A DNA stretch of 64,000 nt from DATFVJ01 sp963851085 (GTDB lineage: Bacteria; Actinomycetota; Actinomycetes; Streptosporangiales; Streptosporangiaceae): the NCBI GenBank assembly GCA_963851085.1, contig CAWKNX010000010.1:248001-312000 (forward strand), given 5' to 3'. The translations under genes and the position numbers were made by a program. Under the pieces are notes generated by a model. It was given only the letters and a program-made list of their open reading frames with translations, was not told the DNA's origin and made no database searches. Positions 18,015-26,868 of this stretch are shown piece by piece; position 1 is the stretch's first letter; every line of letters begins with the position of its first letter.

Positions 18015-19426
18015 CCACAGCACACGTTCCGACCGAGGTTCTCACGCGAGCAGGGCTGTCCGCAGCCGACGCGGAGGACTGGGCAGTGACGGCACCGGGC
18101 CGCCGCGGCTCGTTCGGGGCCGCTGCGGGTGCGGTCAGCGCGTTCCTCATCCGCGGCCAGGCGCTCGTCCGCCGCCTGCCCGCGCCAACTGCCTGCACGG
18201 CCGACCAGCACGCTGCCCGCGAAGCGATCGCCGCGATCATGAATGGGGCCACAGAGACCTTCCTGAGCTCGCACGCGGCCGATCTTTACGACGCGCTCAC
18301 CCGCCGCCGCACCAGGCCGCTCCGGCTCGAGGAGCTCGTCTACGAGGCGGCGGCGGCGGTCCCCGGCCTCGTGCCGTCGTCCGCCGAGATGGACGCAGAG
18401 CGCGCGCGGGCGCTACCGGACAAGGAAGGCGTCGAGTTCGCCCAGGGCCTGCTTGTTTCCCACGTCCTGGCCTTGCCGCAGGCCGGACGGCATCTGATCG
18501 GCGCGATGCTCCTGCCCACCCCTGCGGCATTCGAGCATCTCGGCGAGCTGCGCGACAGTGGCACGGTCGACCTCGGCCCGGTCACGGTCACCCGCCGCGG
18601 CCGGGCGGGCATCCTCGAGCTGAGTAATCCTAAGCATCTCAACGCCGAAGACGAAACGACACTCGCCGCGACCGAGTGCGCCGTGGACCTGCTCCTGCTC
18701 GACCCGGCTGTCGAGGTCGGTGTGGTGCGCGGCGGAGTGGTGCACCACCCGCGTTACTCCGGTATGCGCGTCTTCGGATCGGGCATCAACCTCACCCATC
18801 TTTATCACGGGCGCATCGACTTCCTTTTCTATCTGCTGCGCGACCTCGGCTATGTCAACAAGATCTACCGCGGCATCACACCTGCCGCCCGGGACGCGAG
18901 CGGCGTGGCGCACAGCCCCGGCGGAGCCGAGGACACCGAGAAGCTGTGGGTCGCCGCGGTGGAATGCTTCGCGATCGGCGGTGCCTGCCAGCTCCTGCAT
19001 GTCGTGGACCACGTGATCGCCGCACGCGGGTCGCGCCTGTTCCTGCCCGCCCGCAAGGAAGGGATCATCCCGGGGGCGTCCAACCTGCGCCTGCCCCGGT
19101 TCGTCGGGGATCGCGCCGCCCGTCAGGCGATTCTCTCGGGCCGGGAGTGGACCGCGGGTGACGCGGACGCGGCGTTGCTCTGCGACGAGGTCGTGGAACC
19201 CGGGGACATGGACCGGGCACTCAGCGCGCGGATTGAGGCGCTGACCAACTCCGGGCTCGTGAATGCGACCGCCAACCGGCGCACCCTGCGGGCCGGTCAG
19301 GAACCGCTCGATCTTTTTCGCGAGTACATGTCGACCTACGCTCGCGAGCAGGCACGCTGCCACCTGAGCCCGGCGCTCGTCGAGAACCTGGAAGTGCACT
19401 GGCATGCGCGCGGGCGCAGCATCTGA
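18011..19426 (+). CDS. DpgC-like dioxygenase of the crotonase superfamily
   Basis: This is a 471-residue protein with the long helical N-terminal domain of DpgC (TETFLSSHAADLYDALT, then the conserved DKEGVEFAQGLL) followed by a crotonase domain: LNAEDE, GVVRGGVVHHPRYSG, FGSGINLTHL, then AIGGACQLLHVVDHVIAA and the PGASNLRLPRFVG segment. DpgC cleaves 3,5-dihydroxyphenylacetyl-CoA with O2 and no cofactor during dihydroxyphenylglycine synthesis. The companion dpgA, dpgB and dpgD genes are not here, so another aryl-acetyl-CoA substrate is possible. A MarR gene lies downstream and may control it, but is separated by an SDR remnant. Confidence 0.8.
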   Translation: MTTAHVPTEVLTRAGLSAADAEDWAVTAPGRRGSFGAAAGAVSAFLIRGQALVRRLPAPTACTADQHAAREAIAAIMNGATETFLSSHAADLYDALTRRRTRPLRLEELVYEAAAAVPGLVPSSAEMDAERARALPDKEGVEFAQGLLVSHVLALPQAGRHLIGAMLLPTPAAFEHLGELRDSGTVDLGPVTVTRRGRAGILELSNPKHLNAEDETTLAATECAVDLLLLDPAVEVGVVRGGVVHHPRYSGMRVFGSGINLTHLYHGRIDFLFYLLRDLGYVNKIYRGITPAARDASGVAHSPGGAEDTEKLWVAAVECFAIGGACQLLHVVDHVIAARGSRLFLPARKEGIIPGASNLRLPRFVGDRAARQAILSGREWTAGDADAALLCDEVVEPGDMDRALSARIEALTNSGLVNATANRRTLRAGQEPLDLFREYMSTYAREQARCHLSPALVENLEVHWHARGRSI

Positions 19427-19432
19427 GCGGCC

Positions 19433-19606
19433 GATCCCTCCGTGGGCTTCGATGCGCTTCGCGACGGACTCCAGGGAGGCGGTGTCGCGGGCCGCCAGGA
19501 CGACGGCGGCACCTGCGGCGGCGAACGCCTCGGCCGTGACCGCCCCGATTCCCTTGCTGGCGCCGGCCACCAGGGCCACCCGTCCTCGCATCGGCAGGTT
19601 CTCCAT
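19433..19606 (-). pseudogene. N-terminal fragment of a short-chain dehydrogenase
   Basis: From an ATG with a strong AAGGAGG site, 58 codons encode the Rossmann start of an SDR: RGRVALVAGASKGIG then AAVVLAARDTASLESVA. The frame then runs on as the antisense of the DpgC-like gene and loses all SDR features (no NAG or YxxxK). The gene has lost about three quarters of its length where the DpgC-like gene now ends. Its promoter and operator region, shared with marR, still looks intact. Confidence 0.75.
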
Positions 19607-19642
19607 TCGCTTCCTCCTTCGCTCCTGATCGATGTTTGATAT

Positions 19643-19668
19643 CTAATCATGTGATGTAAAACGATTAG
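19643..19668. promoter_or_regulatory. Likely MarR operator in the divergent promoter
   Basis: The 92-bp region between the SDR remnant (-) and marR (+) is strikingly AT-rich for this genome. CTAATC (19643-19648) and GATTAG (19663-19668) form an inverted pair in it. MarR regulators commonly bind such sites between divergent genes and repress both. Confidence 0.45.
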
Positions 19669-19698
19669 TAATCTATCGAAATGTGTTAGCCTCCAGGC

Positions 19699-20124
19699 AT
19701 GTCCCGCCCCGTGCGCCAGCCGATCGGCCTGCACCTCACCCGGGTCGCGAAGGCCGTCAGCCGCGCCTTCGACGATGCGCTGGCCGAGGCCGGCGGGTCG
19801 GTGCCCGTGTGGCTCGTGCTGATCTCAATCAAGAGCCGGCAGGCAGCGAGCCAGCGCCAGCTCGCCGATGCGGTCGGAATCCAGGGCGCCACCCTTACCC
19901 ACCATCTGAACGCCATGGAGTCGGCCGGGCTCGTGACGCGTCGACGGGATCCGGGGAACCGCCGCATGCACCTGGTGGAACTCACCCCCGAGGGCGAAGC
20001 GCTCTTCATCCGCCTGCGAGACGCCGCGATGGCCTTCGACAAGCAGCTGAACACCGGGCTGTCCGAGCGCGACATCGACCGGATCGAGGTGCTGCTCAGC
20101 CGGCTGCGCGACAACGTCACGTGA
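19699..20124 (+). CDS. MarR family transcriptional regulator
   Basis: A 141-residue winged-helix protein: recognition helix region ASQRQLADAVGIQGATLTHH, wing RRRDPGNRRMHLVELTPEG, and helices for dimerisation at both ends. It is divergent from the truncated SDR gene and shares with it an AT-rich promoter containing an inverted repeat. It probably auto-represses and once controlled the SDR, and perhaps the DpgC-like gene. The ligand may be a phenolic or aryl compound, typical of the family, but this is inference. Confidence 0.9.
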   Translation: MSRPVRQPIGLHLTRVAKAVSRAFDDALAEAGGSVPVWLVLISIKSRQAASQRQLADAVGIQGATLTHHLNAMESAGLVTRRRDPGNRRMHLVELTPEGEALFIRLRDAAMAFDKQLNTGLSERDIDRIEVLLSRLRDNVT

Positions 20125-20163
20125 CCGGACGGCCGCAGCGGGATCACGGGCTGTGGGTGACCC

Positions 20164-20313
20164 TACTACTTCCGCAGCATCTCAGGGGAGCACCCGAACT
20201 GGGCGGAGTACCGCGAGGCGATGCGGCGCCAGGACAAGTCGCTCATCCGGATCACGCCGCGCCGCTGGGGCCCGCTCGCCACCGGAGGTTTCCCCGCCCG
20301 GCTCGCCCCATGA
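20164..20313 (+). pseudogene. C-terminal scrap of a flavin/PNPOx-like protein
   Basis: An open stretch straight after an in-frame TGA (20158-20160) encodes YYFRSISGEHPNWAEYREAM, then LIRITPRRWGP, and stops at 20313. The pattern of a helix with basic and acidic residues followed by an IRI/TPxxW strand is typical of the last 40-50 residues of pyridoxamine-5-phosphate-oxidase-like or F420-dependent enzymes. There is no start or flavin-binding part. The family assignment is tentative; its remnant nature is clearer. Confidence 0.4.
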
Positions 20314-20344
20314 GGAGCGCTCAGTCCCCTGGTGCGCCGCGCAA

Positions 20345-20677
20345 TCAGCGCGTCGACGCGGCCCAGCTGTCGGCCCATTTGTCCAGCGGTGCGATGGCCG
20401 CGCTCAGCGACTGCCCGATTGCGGTGAGCTGGTAGCGGTCGTCGGCGTCACGGTAGATCAGGCCCGCGGCGGACAGTTCCCTGATCCGCTCGTAGAGCAC
20501 GCTGCTGGACATGCCGTCACAGCGATCACGCAGGTCCCGCGCACCGACCGGTCCGTCGCGCAGCTCCCAGAGCACCCGCAGTGCCCAGCGGCGGCCGAGC
20601 AGATCCAGCGCGGCCATCAGCGGCCGCCCGGTCGTCGAGCCCCGCACCGGCCGGCCTGGCCGAGGCACGTCACCCAT
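20345..20677 (-). CDS. HxlR family transcriptional regulator
   Basis: A 110-residue winged-helix protein with the HxlR hallmarks ALDLLGRRWALRVLWEL, GARDLRDRCDGMSSSVLYER and RELSAAGLIYRDADDRY. It is divergent from a carboxymuconolactone-decarboxylase-like gene. Two near-identical 17-bp palindromes occupy the 96-bp intergenic region. The arrangement argues for auto-repression and control of the neighbour, often in response to aldehydes, quinones or redox stress in this family. Confidence 0.9.
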   Translation of the reverse strand: MGDVPRPGRPVRGSTTGRPLMAALDLLGRRWALRVLWELRDGPVGARDLRDRCDGMSSSVLYERIRELSAAGLIYRDADDRYQLTAIGQSLSAAIAPLDKWADSWAASTR

Positions 20678-20692
20678 CGCTCACCCCTTGCC

Positions 20693-20745
20693 GTTTCTGA
20701 ATCAGAAACGCTATCGTACGGCATAGACGTTTCTAAATCAGAAAC
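20693..20745. promoter_or_regulatory. Two HxlR operator palindromes
   Basis: Site 1 at 20693-20709 is the perfect palindrome GTTTCTGAATCAGAAAC. Site 2 at 20729-20745 is GTTTCTAAATCAGAAAC, one mismatch from symmetry. The centres are 36 bp apart. They lie between the divergent hxlR-type gene and the CMD gene and almost certainly bind the regulator. Confidence 0.8.
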
Positions 20746-20773
20746 ACCAGGACCCGGAACGCAGGAGGTCCCG

Positions 20774-21340
20774 ATGACCCGTATCGCCCCGCTCCAGCCG
20801 CCGTACGATCCAGAGATCGGGGAGCAACTTCAGCGGATGATGCCGGCTGGCGCAGCCCCCATCGCCCTGTTCCGCATGTTCGCCAAGAACCTCGCGATGA
20901 CCCGGGCAATGCATCCCTGGGGGGCCTACGAACTTGGCCGCCACTTCACCCTGACCATCCGCGACCGTGAGATCGTCATCGACCGGACCTGCGCCAGGAC
21001 CGGATGCGAATACGAGTGGGGCGTGCACGTGGCATTCTTCGCCGGGCGGGCCGGTCTCACCGACGACCAGGTGGCATCTCTGGCCCACGGACAGCCAGCC
21101 GACCGTTGCTGGGTTTCCGCCCGCGACCGGCTGCTCATCACGACCGTCGACGCGCTGCACGACACCGCCGACGTCCCCGACGACCTCTGGGCGGAACTGG
21201 CCGGGACCTTCGACGAGCCACAGCTACTCGACCTGCTCCTGCTCACCGGCTGGTACCACGCCATCAGCTACGTCGCACGCGCCACCCGCCTCCCACCCGA
21301 ACCCAACGCGCCCACATTCGCCTCGCTCGCCGCGACGTGA
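20774..21340 (+). CDS. Carboxymuconolactone decarboxylase-like (AhpD fold) protein
   Basis: The ATG has an AGGAGG site 6 bases upstream. The 188-residue all-helical protein contains the CMD core: REIVIDRTCARTGCEYEWGV with the family Cys/His positions, then LTDDQVASLA and LLLLTGWYHAISYVARA. AhpD-type members reduce peroxiredoxins, while others decarboxylate or are of unknown activity. Only part of the CxxC motif pattern is kept (C-x4-C then H). It is controlled, presumably, by the divergent HxlR protein. No peroxiredoxin gene is near. Confidence 0.85.
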   Translation: MTRIAPLQPPYDPEIGEQLQRMMPAGAAPIALFRMFAKNLAMTRAMHPWGAYELGRHFTLTIRDREIVIDRTCARTGCEYEWGVHVAFFAGRAGLTDDQVASLAHGQPADRCWVSARDRLLITTVDALHDTADVPDDLWAELAGTFDEPQLLDLLLLTGWYHAISYVARATRLPPEPNAPTFASLAAT

Positions 21341-21749
21341 TCGCCAGAGAACCTGTCGGCGGCGCCTGCCTTAAGGCGCGATTGAGCCGATCCTTAACGG
21401 CTGCGCGGGGTTTCACCGCGCCTGTCCAGGCCATCTCCCGCAGCGGCGCGTGTGCGGCAGCCGGTGGCCTGTAAGAGGAGTCTTCGTTGGCTCTGCAGGT
21501 CCACGACAACGCCCAGGCAGGCACCTCGCGGCGTTGTCGTCGTCGCGCGTAGGAACCGCTACGCGCTCCTCGAAGACAAGCAGCGCCTTGCGATGCACCC
21601 ACCTGGACCCCGTTCGCTCGAAGGACCCCCCTTACAGACCACTTGGCGGTGACCGTGGATCTTGGGCATGCCACCACGAGGATTACCGGGTTAATGCACC
21701 CGGCATACGCTGGCCGCGATGTCCGGTTCCGGCACCGGGGGTGCGGAAA
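21341..21749. other. Gene-free stretch with motif copy
   Basis: About 400 bases with no supported gene. It contains one copy of a recurring short motif (GATCCTTAACGGCTGC, 21389-21404) and presumably the promoter of the LAL-type regulator gene downstream. Confidence 0.4.
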
Positions 21750-24700
21750 ATGCATAGTGGCCAGGGCCCGATACTCGAACGCGACGGGGAGCTCGCGGCG
21801 TTATCGGCCGCTGCCGCGGAGGCCCGCGCGGGCCGTGGTGGGCTGGTGCTCGTCGAAGGACCGGCGGGCATCGGGAAGACGGCGCTGCTTCGCGCCGCCT
21901 GCGCGCGTATCCGGGACGCGGACTGGCAGGTCCTCACGGCCCGTGGGCTTGCCCTCGAGGGAGACTTTCCCTACGGCGTCGTCCGCCAGCTCTTCGATCC
22001 CGTCCGCGCGGCGGCCGGCGCGGGTGAGTGGGCGCGGCTGCTCGACGGCGCGGCCGGCCTTGCCACCCGGGTCCTGGACGGCGCCGAGGTCGCCCCGGTC
22101 TGGGAAGACGTTCCCCACGCGACGATGCACGGCCTGTTCTGGCTGGCCGCGAACCTCGCCGCGCGCGGCCCACTGGTGATCGCGGTCGACGACGCGCAGT
22201 GGGCCGACCCGGCGTCGCTGCGATGGCTGGCACATTCCGCGAGCCGTCTCGACAGCCTGCGCATCCTGCTGCTGCTCGCGGTGCGCAGCGGCCCTGGCGC
22301 GCACGCGCCCGCCGTGCTCGAGGAGTTGCGCGCGAGCGCGGCGTGCCTGCGGCTTGAACCTCTCGGCGCGCAGGCAGCAGCCACGCTTGTGCGTGACCAG
22401 CTCAGCTACGCGGCGGATGACGAGCTTTGCCGGGCCTGCCACGCAGCGACGGTGGGCAATCCATTCCTGCTCGAATCACTTGTTTCCGCGCTGTCCGCCG
22501 CTGCTCCGGCGGCGGGCGTGCCGGTGTCGCGGGTGGCGCTGCTCGCGCCCGGGCCGGTCGCTGACGCGGTGCTCCGGCGGGTCGCGCGGCTCGGGGATGG
22601 GGCCTGCTGCCTGACCCGTGCTCTTGCCGTACTTGGTGGGCCCGCGCCGTTGCGCCACGCGGCCGCGCTCGCGCGCCAGGATCTGGCGCTCGCGGCGCAA
22701 CTGGCCGACAGCCTGCGCGCGGCCGACGTGCTCACGCCGGGGTCGCTGCTCGAGTTCGCACATCCGATCGTGCGGTCCGCGATCTACGAGGCGATCCCGT
22801 CAGGTGAGCGTGGGCTCGCCCATGCGCGGGCCGCACGGCTGCTCGGGCAGGACGGGGCAGACGCCGAACGGGTGGCGCTGCACCTGCTGTGCAGCGAGCC
22901 GGCCGGAGATGCCGAGGTGGTGCAACTGCTGCGCGCCGCCGCCGCGGCCGCCAGCGGCCGCGGTTCACCTGAGACCGCGGTGGACTGCTTGCGGCGCGCG
23001 CTCGACGAGCCGCCCGGCCCGTCGCAACGGCCCGGCCTGCTGCTCGAACTCGGGCTCGCGCTCGCCGCGGTGCGGGGCAGCGAGGCCCCAGCCACCCTGC
23101 TCGAGGCGGTCGAACAGACCGTCGAGCCGCAGGCTCGCGCGACCGCGGCCCTGCTCAGCGCGCGCGTGCTCGGCATCTGGGCGCATCACGACGCCGTCAT
23201 CGCCGTCTGCCGCGACGCGCTCGCCAACCGCGATGCGTTCGACGCGGCGCAGGCCGACAGCCTTGAGGCCGAGCTCGTGGCGAACCAATGGATCAGCCCC
23301 GCGACGGCCGGGGAGGCATGGGCGGCAACCAGGCGCCGATCCGGCGCGCCGGACGCCTGCGGCCAGTGGCGCATCAACGGCGCGGTGGCCGCGACCCTCG
23401 CGGCGCGGCCCGCGAGTCAGGTCATGGGGCTGCTGGCCCCCGTGCTCGCAGGCGGGAGCCGCGACTTGCCGCCCGACTCGCTCGCCGCGGTGTTCGTGCT
23501 GCTCGCCCTCATCTGGAACGACGAGCTCACCGCGGCCGGCGGGATCTGCGACGCCGTGCTCGCCTCGGCCCGCTCGCGCGGGTCGATGAGCATGGTCTCC
23601 CACGCGAGCTGCCTCCGCTCGATGATCACGCGGTGCCGCGGTCAGCTCGATGACGCCGTGTCCGACAGCGGCCTCGCCCTGGACTTCAAGCTCGCCACCT
23701 CGCCGCCGGCCGCGATCGCGTGGGCCGCCGCCAGCCGCGTCGACGCACTTGCCGGGCTTGGCAGGTTCGAGGAGGCCGAGACCGTCGCGGCAACGGCCGC
23801 CACGCGCGAACCGCCAGCCGGCTACTTCCACACGCTGATGTTCCAGCAGGCGCGCGGCGGGCTGCGCGCCGCCCAGGGACGTTACGCGGAGGCGCTCGGC
23901 GATCTGGTCGCAGCGGGCGACGGCTGGCGCCGGCTCGGCGTCGACCACCCCGCCGTGGCGACCTGGCGGATCGGGGCAGCGGCGGCTTATGCGGCGCTTG
24001 GCGACGTCGAAACCGCCGTGTCGCTCACGGCCGAGCACCTTGCGCTTGCCCGGCGGGTCGCCGCCCCGCGCACGCTCGGTGTCGCGCTGCGGGCGCATGC
24101 CGCGGCAGCCGTCAAGGCAGCGCCGGCCCGGGGGGCAGCGCCTGCCCGGGGGGACACGGCGCCTTTCCACGGATACCCCGGACCCGACGGCGCGGAACCC
24201 CCCGATGGGCTCCGCAGCCCGCGATCGCAGCGCCAGGCGGCTGGCGCTACCGGGCGGCCCGGGCGGACACGGCACCTTTCCGTGGCGACCCTGGACCCGA
24301 CGGCCCGGAGGCCCCCGATGGGCTCCGCAGCCCGCGATCGCAGCGCCAGGCGGCAGCCGTTAGGCATCAGGCCGAAGATCTTCTTGTGGAGGCGGTCGCC
24401 CTGCTCGAAAGCACGCCCGCCCGGCTGGACCTCGCGCACGCGCTCACCGAGCTCGGGGCGCTGCGGCGGCGGGCCGGCGGCTCGAGGCACGGCCACCGCT
24501 GCTGCGGGCCCTCGACCTCGCGCACCGCTGCGGCGCGGTGCCACTCGCGCAGCGGGCCCGCCGCGAGCTCGTCGCGGCCGGCAGCCGGCCCCGCCGGGCG
24601 GTTCTCACCGGCCCCGACGCGCTCACGAGCGCTGAGCGGCAGGTCGCCCAACTGGCTGCGGACGGCCTGTCCAACCGCCAGATCGCCCAGCATCTGTTCG

Positions 24701-24864
24701 TCACCCAGCCCACCGTGGAGACGCATCTGCGCCACGCCTTCCAGAAGCTCGGCATCGCCTCGCGCACCGAGCTTTCCGGTCGGCTCCGTCCTGGGTCCGG
24801 AGGCCAGGACACCGCGCCCATGGCAAGCAAGATCCCGGCCGCAGCCGCGGAGACGCAGGCCTAG
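21750..24864 (+). pseudogene. LAL-type (large ATP-binding LuxR) regulator, frame-broken
   Basis: The N-terminal half is intact: Walker A GPAGIGKTALL, Walker B LVIAVDDAQWADP, then AAA/ORC-like and TPR-rich segments over about 800 residues. The C-terminal LuxR domain (LTSAERQVAQLAADGLSNRQ, then THLRHAFQKLG) is also intact but lies in another frame. Two lesions explain this. A 113-bp tandem duplication (24153-24265 and 24266 on) shifts frame by two, and one base is missing at about 24477. Without repair the product reads into a stop at 24635 and lacks its DNA-binding domain. LAL proteins activate antibiotic or sugar pathways, but no cluster is adjacent. Confidence 0.75.
24153..24358. repeat. 113-bp tandem duplication inside the LAL gene
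   Basis: Two diverged units begin at 24153 and 24266 with GACACGGC and share GATGGGCTCCGCAGCCCGCG near their centres. 113 is not a multiple of three, which exactly accounts for the frame change between the TPR part and the following segment. Confidence 0.75.
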
Positions 24865-24895
24865 AGCCTGTCTGAGAGCCCCATGCTCTGCTGCA

Positions 24896-25003
24896 CGGCC
24901 CCGTCCCGTACAGGGCCCCCTGCAGGGCGTCCCGTACAGGGCCCCCTGCAGGGCCCCGTCCCGTGCAGGGCCCCGTCCTGTGCAGGGCCCGTCCCGTGCA
25001 GGG
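24896..25003. repeat. Palindrome-rich minisatellite
   Basis: About six units of 17-27 bases built on CCGTCCCGTGCAGGGCC variants. Several contain the palindromes CCCTGCAGGG or GGGCCC. It starts 32 bases after the LAL stop. Each unit can fold on itself, so a transcription-ending role is possible, but the regular repetition looks like slippage. The gap continues to 25110 with nothing else. Confidence 0.6.
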
Positions 25004-25110
25004 CGTGTGCTGGGAGCTGACGTCCCTATAAACAAGTAGTCCGCGAGCGGCGTGCCGGCTGCCTGGCCCGTGCAAAAGCATGGTCGCGCCGGGAACGCGG
25101 CGTGGTGACC

Positions 25111-26115
25111 TCAGCCGATTAGCACAGGAGCGACGATTCCACCGCCGTGCTCGAGGATCTCGGCTGCTCCGCGGACAACGCAGCGGAGCGGGTCGTCCAC
25201 GACGACGGTGGGAATGCCCGCCGACGCCTCGATCCGGCTGGCCAGGCCGAGGAGCAATGCTCCGCCACCGGTGAGGCGGATCTTTCCCCTGACGACGTCT
25301 TCCGCGAGGCCTGGCGGGATGTCGGTCAGCATGTCCCTGACCGCGGCGACGATCGTGGTGACCAGGTGCTCGAGTGCCGCCGCCACCAGCGACCCCGGCA
25401 CGTTTTCCACGCGGGGCGCCCGGTGGGCGGCGTCCACCCCGACCGTCTCCGCGTACCCGGTGTCACCCCCGGTGAGCCCGAGTGCCATCTTCAAGCGCAT
25501 GGCGGCCTTGCTGCCGAGGAGCAGCCCGAGCTCAGCCCGGGCGGCGCGGACGATCGCCTCGTCCATGGCGTTGCCGGCCAGGCGCAGCGACTGGGCCCGC
25601 ACGACGCGACCGCCTGCCACCACCGCGACCTCGGTTGTCCCGCCCCCGACGTCCACGATGAAGGCGCCCTCCCCGCCGGGGAGGTCGACGCCTGCTCCGG
25701 CGGCGGCGGCGACCGGCTCGTCGACGAGTGTCACCACGCAGCGGGGACCGCGAGCGATTATGGCCGAAGGAATGGACCGGCGCTCCACCCAGGTCGCGCC
25801 GGCCGGCACGCAGACCACCGCGTGCGGCCGTAATGGCCGGCGCTGCACGCTCGCCCGGCGCAGGAAGGCATGCAGCATGGCCGCGGATGCGTCCAGGTCG
25901 GCGATGACCCCGTCCCGCAACGGGTAGATGACCTCGACATCCACGGGTTCCTTGCCCGCCAGCGAGTCCGCGGGCTGGCCTACGGCGGCCACCCTGCCCG
26001 TCGCCCTGTCAACGGCCACCGCGGAGGGCTCTTCGACAACGAGACCCCGGCCGGTGACGCTGACGAGCGTGTTGACCGTGCCGAGGTCGATCGCTACGCC
26101 CTGCCGCAAGCGCAT
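25111..26115 (-). CDS. MreB-like actin-family ATPase
   Basis: A 334-residue protein with the MreB phosphate-1 loop GVAIDLGTVNTLV, the DGVIADLDASAAML segment, phosphate-2 FIVDVGGGTTEVAVV and adenosine motif GKIRLTGGGALLLG. The VDEPVAAAAGAG loop is as in true MreB. It is clearly MreB/Mbl-like rather than DnaK, yet diverged, and lacks mreC, mreD, rodA or pbp2 neighbours. In sporulating actinomycetes, MreB paralogues act in spore-wall formation. The ATG at 26115 fits the family start; longer readings to 26706 are not MreB-like and would overlap the sigma-factor gene. Confidence 0.85.
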   Translation of the reverse strand: MRLRQGVAIDLGTVNTLVSVTGRGLVVEEPSAVAVDRATGRVAAVGQPADSLAGKEPVDVEVIYPLRDGVIADLDASAAMLHAFLRRASVQRRPLRPHAVVCVPAGATWVERRSIPSAIIARGPRCVVTLVDEPVAAAAGAGVDLPGGEGAFIVDVGGGTTEVAVVAGGRVVRAQSLRLAGNAMDEAIVRAARAELGLLLGSKAAMRLKMALGLTGGDTGYAETVGVDAAHRAPRVENVPGSLVAAALEHLVTTIVAAVRDMLTDIPPGLAEDVVRGKIRLTGGGALLLGLASRIEASAGIPTVVVDDPLRCVVRGAAEILEHGGGIVAPVLIG

Positions 26116-26304
26116 GACGCCCACCCTCTGATCGACGTGCTGTCCGTATTTGCCTGGTAAGACGCTGTCTGCCCTCCCCAGTATGGCGTCAGCCAGCCAG
26201 CCGGCCGCAAGTGGCCGCTGACCTTGCCCACCGCGGGGCCCCTGCAACCGGACCGCAACCGTGCGGAGAAAGCCGCAGCTACCCCCGCGCCAGACAGTGA
26301 GCGC

Positions 26305-26868
26305 ATGGACCGGCCAAAAGTAGTCGCCAACGGGCACGCCGTCCGCCGGATTCCGCCTCCCGGCGGCACCGAGGAAACCGCGGCGGACGAGGCCGTGTGG
26401 GCGCTGTACAAGTCGAGCTACCGCTCGCTCGTGCGCTTGTCGGCGAGCCTTGTCGGCGACGCCGCCATCGCGGAGGAGGTCGTGCAGGAGGCGTTCGTGG
26501 CGATGCACGGCGGCTGGGGGCGGCTGCGTGACACCGACAAGGCGCTTTCCTATCTGCGGCGGTCGGTGGTCAACCGGTCCAGGTCGGTGCTGCGGCACGT
26601 CGCGGTCGGCCAGAAGTACCCGCCCAAGCCGATGCCGGACGCGCCGAGCGCCGAGCAGGAAGCGCTTACCTTGTTTGAGCGGTCGGCCGTCTTCGCCGCA
26701 CTGCAAAGGCTTCCTTCCCGCCAGCGTGAGGCAGTGGTGCTGCGGTACTACGCGGACCTGTCAGAAGCACAGATCGCCAAGGCGATGGGGGTCAGCCAGG
26801 GAACAGTGAAAAGCCACACGTCACGCGCGATGTCGGCGCTGCGGGCTTTCCTCGAACGCGAATTGTGA
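26305..26868 (+). CDS. SigE-family ECF RNA polymerase sigma factor
   Basis: This 187-residue protein has sigma-2 (LYKSSYRSLVRLSASLVGD, EEVVQEAFVAMHGGW, ALSYLRRSVVNRSRSVLR) and sigma-4 (LQRLPSRQREAVVLRYYADL, SEAQIAKAMGVSQGTVKSH). The NRSRSVLRH and PPKP signature is that of the actinobacterial SigE-family (SigE70-like) ECFs. No anti-sigma gene follows. It is divergent from the MreB-like gene, with 189 bases between that probably hold both promoters. The start could also be the upstream ATG at 26224, which gives a low-complexity extension. Confidence 0.85.
   Translation: MDRPKVVANGHAVRRIPPPGGTEETAADEAVWALYKSSYRSLVRLSASLVGDAAIAEEVVQEAFVAMHGGWGRLRDTDKALSYLRRSVVNRSRSVLRHVAVGQKYPPKPMPDAPSAEQEALTLFERSAVFAALQRLPSRQREAVVLRYYADLSEAQIAKAMGVSQGTVKSHTSRAMSALRAFLEREL

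Noticed and set aside
18413..19606. A 397-residue SDR
   Set aside because: Only the first 58 residues are SDR-like; the rest is antisense of the DpgC-like gene, so it is reported as a fragment.
24896..25003. CRISPR array or tRNA-like cluster
   Set aside because: No unique spacers and no tRNA arms; simple tandem units.
25111..26706. 531-residue MreB-like protein with long N-terminal extension
   Set aside because: The extension overlaps the divergent sigma-factor gene and lacks MreB similarity; ATG 26115 fits the family start.
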